From Tannerellaceae bacterium (GTDB taxonomy: Bacteria; Bacteroidota; Bacteroidia; Bacteroidales; Tannerellaceae): 9,896 nt of DNA. Location of the stretch: assembly GCA_031267205.1 (NCBI GenBank), contig JAIRZN010000014.1:1-9896 (forward strand), given 5' to 3'. Each line of letters opens with the position of its first letter. Position 1 is the stretch's first letter. Both the position numbers and the translations under genes were made by a program. The notes beneath the pieces were generated by a model, which had not been told where the DNA came from, made no database searches, and worked only from the letters and a program-made list of their open reading frames with translations. Shown piece after piece: positions 7,161-9,896 of the stretch.

Positions 7161-7285
7161 GCTTTCACCAAAAAATCACTATATGATTTTCCTTAAAAAA
7201 GCATTTTCGTCAAAATCACTATATGATTTTCCTCTGAAAAAGGCAGTTCCGACAAAGATCTCCGTATAATTTTTCACAAACTTAC
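7161..7285. repeat. Three degenerate ~40-base tandem repeats with palindromic core
   Basis: Units begin at 7161, 7201 and 7243, each opening with GC plus a T-rich stretch. The first two share an identical 22-base block (7172-7193 and 7212-7233) spaced exactly 40 bases apart. Its core AAAATCACTATATGATTTT is an inverted repeat with perfect seven-base arms around CTATA. The third unit (core near 7254-7275) is clearly related but decayed. They lie 55-180 bases upstream of the sugar operon start. They could be tandem operator sites, transcribed leader hairpins, or a slippage-derived repeat. Confidence 0.75.
7277..7284 (-). promoter_or_regulatory. Candidate -7 promoter element for the sugar operon
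   Basis: TAAGTTTG on the minus strand is a full match to TAnnTTTG, 171 bases upstream of the first operon gene. A TTTG lies only 11 bases further upstream (7296-7299), too close for a normal -33 element, so the promoter is incomplete by consensus. An alternative pairs this TTTG (7277-7280), as the -33, with GATCTTTG (7253-7260) after 16 bases. Either way, much of the repeat array would be transcribed as leader. Confidence 0.35.
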
Positions 7286-7294
7286 GACATGTCG
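7285..7294. promoter_or_regulatory. Perfect 10-base palindrome next to the operon promoter (possible operator)
   Basis: CGACATGTCG is self-complementary over all ten bases and directly abuts the candidate -7 element, in the spacer region where a repressor would block RNA polymerase. It is GC-rich in an otherwise AT-rich gap. No regulator gene is adjacent, so the binding protein is unknown. Confidence 0.35.
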
Positions 7295-7342
7295 CCAAAA
7301 ACATCCCTTATGGTGTGTTAATTATTTGTAACACTCCCTTTT

Positions 7343-9136
7343 TTACATCCTCTCCGGGACTTCGACTCCGAGCAGCTTCATGCCTGATTTTATTACTTCT
7401 GCTACGTTGGACGACAGGAGTAGGCGTAAGTTGCGGCGTTCCGGATTTTCTTCGCGGAGGATGGAGAAGTCGTGATAAAATTGGTTGTATTCCTTCACCA
7501 GGTCGTATATGTAGTTAGCAATCAACGCCGGGCTGTATGCTTCGCCGGCTTCGCGCACGATTGCCGGATAGTCGGCGAGCAGTTGAATCAGGCTTTCTTC
7601 CTTTTCCGATATGGAAACAGAGGGCGGAACGTAGCACGGCAACGACTGTCCCTGCTCTGTTGCTTTGCGCAAGACGGAACGTATGCGAGCGTATGTGTAC
7701 TGTATGAAAGAGGCAGTATTACCGTTGAAGTCGATTGACTCGCGCGGGTTAAAGGTCATGTTCTTGCGCGGATCGACTTTCAGTATAAAATATTTGAGCG
7801 AGCCTAATCCCACGATTCTTATGATGTTTTCCACCTCGTCGGGATTCATATTGTCTAACTTGCCCAATTCCTGCGATATTTCACGGGCTGTTTGCAGCAT
7901 TTCGTCAATCAGGTCGTCGGCGTCGACTACGGTTCCCTCGCGGCTTTTCATTTTCCCTTCGGGCAATTCCACCATGCCGTAGGAAAAATGCACCAGACCT
8001 TTGCCGAAGGCAAAACCAAGTTTGTCCAGCAGTATGGAAAGCGCCTGAAAATGATAATTCTGCTCGTTTCCCACCACATATATCATCCTGTTGACCGGAT
8101 AATCGTCGAAGCGCAGCTTGGCGGTGCCTATGTCCTGCGTCATGTAAACAGATGTGCCGTCGGCGCGGAGCAGCAGTTTTTCGTCAAGTTTATCCTTTCG
8201 CAGATCGGCCCATACGGATCCGTCGTCGCGACGGTAGAAGACGCCTTCCCTGACGCCGCGCAACACTTCCTCTTTCCCAACCAGATAGGTAGCGGATTCG
8301 TAATAGATCTTGTCGAAATCTACGCCCATCTTTTTGTACGTCTCGTTGAATCCGTCATAGACCCAGCCGTTCATGGTTTTCCAGAGAGTGACCACCGCCT
8401 CATCGCCCGCTTCCCAACTGCGGAGCATTTCGCGGGCTTGCTGCATAAGCGGCGATTGCGCCTCGGCCTGTTCGCGTGTCAAGCCGCCGGCTTCGAGGTC
8501 TTTTAGCTCCTGCTTGTAATGTTTGTCGAACAATACGTAGTACTCGCCGATCAGATGGTCTCCCTTTTTGCCCGACGATTGCGGCGTTTCCCCGTTGCCC
8601 CACTTCTGCCACGCCAGCATGGACTTGCAGATATGTATGCCGCGGTCGTTCACTATATTTGTCTTAACAACATTGTAGCCGTTGGCTTTCATTATCTCGG
8701 CCAGGCTGAATCCGAGCAGGTTGTTGCGCACGTGACCGAGGTGGAGAGGCTTGTTTGTGTTTGGCGAAGAATACTCTATCATTACGAGCGGGGAGCGCTC
8801 CGTTACCGGCGTAGTCCCGTAGCCCTGCGTATGGCTTATTCCGTTCAGCAACTCAACCCAGCAGGAAGGCACCACCGTAAGATTCAAAAAGCCCTTCACG
8901 ACATTGAAACTGGCCACCGACGGCTCGTAGGACGCAAGGTAGGCGCCTATTTCCAGGGCCGTCTGTTCTGGCGATTTTTTTGAAACTTTGAGGAAGGGAA
9001 AGACAACAAGGGTGAGATGTCCTTTAAATTCCTTCTTTGTTTTTTGTAACTGTATTTGCTCCGCCGACGCTTCCCAGCCGTAAAGCGTATGCATCCCTGC
9101 AAGAATTGCACCGATAATCTGTTGTTCGATACTCAT
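7343..9136 (-). CDS. argS: Arginyl-tRNA synthetase
   Basis: A 597-residue class I aminoacyl-tRNA synthetase that charges tRNA-Arg with arginine using ATP in the cytoplasm. Domains in order: an N-terminal Add-1 type domain (about 1-110, with KGFLNLTV at 81-88), the Rossmann catalytic core opening with EYSSPNTNKPLHLGH (121-135), whose HLGH (132-135) is the HIGH signature, then VVGNEQNYHFQAL and the KMSKS-region equivalent GKMKSREGTVV (394-404), and a C-terminal DALR anticodon-binding domain ending in GMKLLGVEVPERM. Length and all landmarks are normal for bacterial ArgS. The start is ATG, 32 bases downstream of a good promoter -7 element. It is flanked by rpmH upstream and the sugar operon 237 bases downstream, and is probably transcribed alone. 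I see no frameshift or missing segment. Confidence 0.98.
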   Translation of the reverse strand: MSIEQQIIGAILAGMHTLYGWEASAEQIQLQKTKKEFKGHLTLVVFPFLKVSKKSPEQTALEIGAYLASYEPSVASFNVVKGFLNLTVVPSCWVELLNGISHTQGYGTTPVTERSPLVMIEYSSPNTNKPLHLGHVRNNLLGFSLAEIMKANGYNVVKTNIVNDRGIHICKSMLAWQKWGNGETPQSSGKKGDHLIGEYYVLFDKHYKQELKDLEAGGLTREQAEAQSPLMQQAREMLRSWEAGDEAVVTLWKTMNGWVYDGFNETYKKMGVDFDKIYYESATYLVGKEEVLRGVREGVFYRRDDGSVWADLRKDKLDEKLLLRADGTSVYMTQDIGTAKLRFDDYPVNRMIYVVGNEQNYHFQALSILLDKLGFAFGKGLVHFSYGMVELPEGKMKSREGTVVDADDLIDEMLQTAREISQELGKLDNMNPDEVENIIRIVGLGSLKYFILKVDPRKNMTFNPRESIDFNGNTASFIQYTYARIRSVLRKATEQGQSLPCYVPPSVSISEKEESLIQLLADYPAIVREAGEAYSPALIANYIYDLVKEYNQFYHDFSILREENPERRNLRLLLSSNVAEVIKSGMKLLGVEVPERM

Positions 9137-9167
9137 ATTCAGGTAAACTTGATTATGCTGTTTTCCG

Positions 9168-9200
9168 CAAAGGTAAAAAACTTAACCGCATATCCGCAAC
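9168..9200 (-). promoter_or_regulatory. argS: Bacteroidetes-type promoter for argS
   Basis: On the minus strand a perfect -7 element TACCTTTG (9168-9175) follows GTTG (9197-9200), a one-mismatch -33 element, after a 21-base spacer. The predicted transcript would start near 9161, leaving a leader of about 25 bases before the argS ATG. Confidence 0.6.
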
Positions 9201-9310
9201 GCACATCTTATTACCAGAGGCAAACCTAAATCTTCAATAAATATCATTGGGAAGTGTTCTTCAGCAAAAAATCTTTGCCTTTTGTCAGGTAATATACGGC
9301 AGGATTATCC

Positions 9311-9463
9311 CTATCCGTTGTACTCGTCGGAAACTGTAAGTTTGGATCTTCCCTTAGCGCGGCGGGTAGCCAAAATCCTGCGGCCATTGGCAGTAGACAT
9401 CCTTGAGCGAAAGCCGTGCTTATTCTTTCTTTTCCTGTTGGAGGGTTGAAATGTTCTTTTCAT
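9311..9463 (-). CDS. rpmH: 50S ribosomal protein L34
   Basis: A 50-residue, strongly basic protein that reads MKRTFQPSNRKRKNKHGFRS at its start and RRAKGRSKLTVSDEYNG at its end, the unmistakable L34 pattern (KRTFQPS, KHGFRxRM, NGRR, RRAKGR). L34 is a small rRNA-binding component of the large ribosomal subunit. It ends in TAG directly after DEYNG; Bacteroides homologues, as I recall, run two or three residues longer. The start is ATG, about 31 bases downstream of a predicted transcription start, in an A/T-rich leader without a Shine-Dalgarno, as usual for highly expressed Bacteroidetes genes. It lies between a TPR gene and argS, not in the classic rpmH-rnpA-dnaA arrangement; no rnpA reading frame follows it here. 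The gene is short enough to be missed by automatic length cut-offs. Confidence 0.97.
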   Translation of the reverse strand: MKRTFQPSNRKRKNKHGFRSRMSTANGRRILATRRAKGRSKLTVSDEYNG

Positions 9464-9500
9464 TTTTATTATATTATATTATTTTTACACTATCTGGCGA

Positions 9501-9531
9501 CAAAGATAAATTCTTTTTTTCAAAAAACAAT
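9501..9531 (-). promoter_or_regulatory. rpmH: Bacteroidetes-type promoter for rpmH
   Basis: The minus strand carries a perfect -7 element TATCTTTG (9501-9508) preceded, after 19 bases, by ATTG (9528-9531) as the -33 element. The spacer is a run of T and A. Transcription should start near 9494. The strong match fits a highly expressed ribosomal protein gene. Confidence 0.65.
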
Positions 9532-9557
9532 ACCTGACCGTAAATATAACAGGGCAG

Positions 9558-9896
9558 TTATTTGGCGAGGCGGAGGAGTTCGTCTATTATTTGCGGGTCG
9601 TAGCCCATTTCGCGGGCTTTGAGGAAGTCGGCGGCGGCTGTCTGGCGTTCGTAGAGGGCGAGTTTTATCTTACCGCGCAGCACGTAGAGGGCGGCATCGG
9701 CGTCGGATTCAAAGAATACCTTGTTGACGTCGTTCAGTGCGCGTCCGTTTCTACCCATCAGGAAATACAGATCGGCTCGTCCTTTGTAGAGCTGCCATTC
9801 GCGGGGGAGTTTGTCTATCAGGTATGTGTATATACGCTCGCTTTCGTTGTAGTTACCCCTTGTCTTTTCCAATATGGCGTGCCCTAAGCGGCCGTA
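9558..9896 (-). CDS. TPR-repeat protein, 3' part (5' end beyond the window)
   Basis: The frame stays open to the right edge of the window, giving 112 visible residues beginning YGRLGHAILEKTRGNY; the true start lies outside. A TTG at 9870-9872 could be taken as a start, but the upstream residues continue the same repeat, so the gene is more likely truncated by the window. Three tetratricopeptide units can be seen: one ending near LPRE, a second from WQLYKGRADLYFLMGRNG with the typical L-G-x-A-L pattern, and a third from AALYVLRGKIKLALYE to KAREMGYDP. TPR arrays bind partner proteins. No catalytic motif is visible, and localisation cannot be judged without the N-terminus. It ends 94 bases upstream of rpmH. 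Confidence 0.85.
   Translation of the reverse strand, partial: YGRLGHAILEKTRGNYNESERIYTYLIDKLPREWQLYKGRADLYFLMGRNGRALNDVNKVFFESDADAALYVLRGKIKLALYERQTAAADFLKAREMGYDPQIIDELLRLAK

Noticed and set aside
7161..7285. CRISPR-like array
   Set aside because: Only two good copies, the intervening sequence is itself related between units rather than unique, and no cas gene is nearby.
7315..7334. Inverted repeat GTGTTA/TAACAC just after argS as a terminator
   Set aside because: The six-base stem is AT-rich with an eight-base loop and no T-tract follows it on the minus strand.
7892..8506. A 204-codon plus-strand open frame inside argS
   Set aside because: It lies wholly antisense to a fully intact ArgS, has no recognisable domain and arises from the codon use of the real gene.
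9182..9247. A 21-codon minus-strand frame between rpmH and argS
   Set aside because: Too short, no ribosome binding site, no recognisable sequence, and it overlaps the argS promoter -33 region only by position.
9264..9278. Hairpin GCAAA/TTTGC after rpmH as a terminator
   Set aside because: Only five base pairs, AT-rich, and no following T-tract.

Overview
The window looks like a chromosomal segment from a Bacteroidales bacterium (Bacteroides/Parabacteroides/Tannerella-like; genus not resolved). Three things point there: the DEAD-box helicase, PfkB kinase and L34 closely resemble Bacteroides-type proteins as I remember them; several genes are preceded by the Bacteroidetes -7 promoter element TAnnTTTG; and the lipoprotein and Tat-lipoprotein types are typical of the group. 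Every gene I can support is on the minus strand, so transcription runs from the right end of the window to the left.

In transcription order: (1) the 3' part of a TPR-repeat protein, cut by the window edge; (2) rpmH, a 50-residue L34 gene at 9311-9463, short enough to be missed by length-filtered gene calling, with a good promoter; (3) argS with its own promoter; (4) a 237-base gap holding three degenerate ~40-base tandem repeats with a palindromic core, a 10-base perfect palindrome and a candidate promoter; (5) a tightly packed three-gene sugar operon: a Tat-exported, lipid-anchored xylose-isomerase-like TIM-barrel protein, a SIS-only phosphosugar isomerase of the KdsD/arabinose-5-phosphate isomerase type, and a PfkB sugar kinase (gaps of 8 and 3 bases); (6) a lipoprotein tyrosine phosphatase of the C-X5-R type with its own possible promoter; (7) a DEAD-box RNA helicase with a DbpA-type RNA-binding domain and a TTG start; (8) a Schlafen/AlbA_2 plus HATPase_c_4 plus winged-helix regulator-like protein.

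Housekeeping translation and RNA genes (rpmH, argS, DEAD helicase) flank the carbohydrate block. The most interesting part is the sugar operon with its repeat-bearing upstream region: one enzyme is predicted outside the cytoplasmic membrane and two inside, and the substrate is unknown. I found no CRISPR array, tRNA, rRNA, insertion sequence or phage gene, and no supported plus-strand gene.
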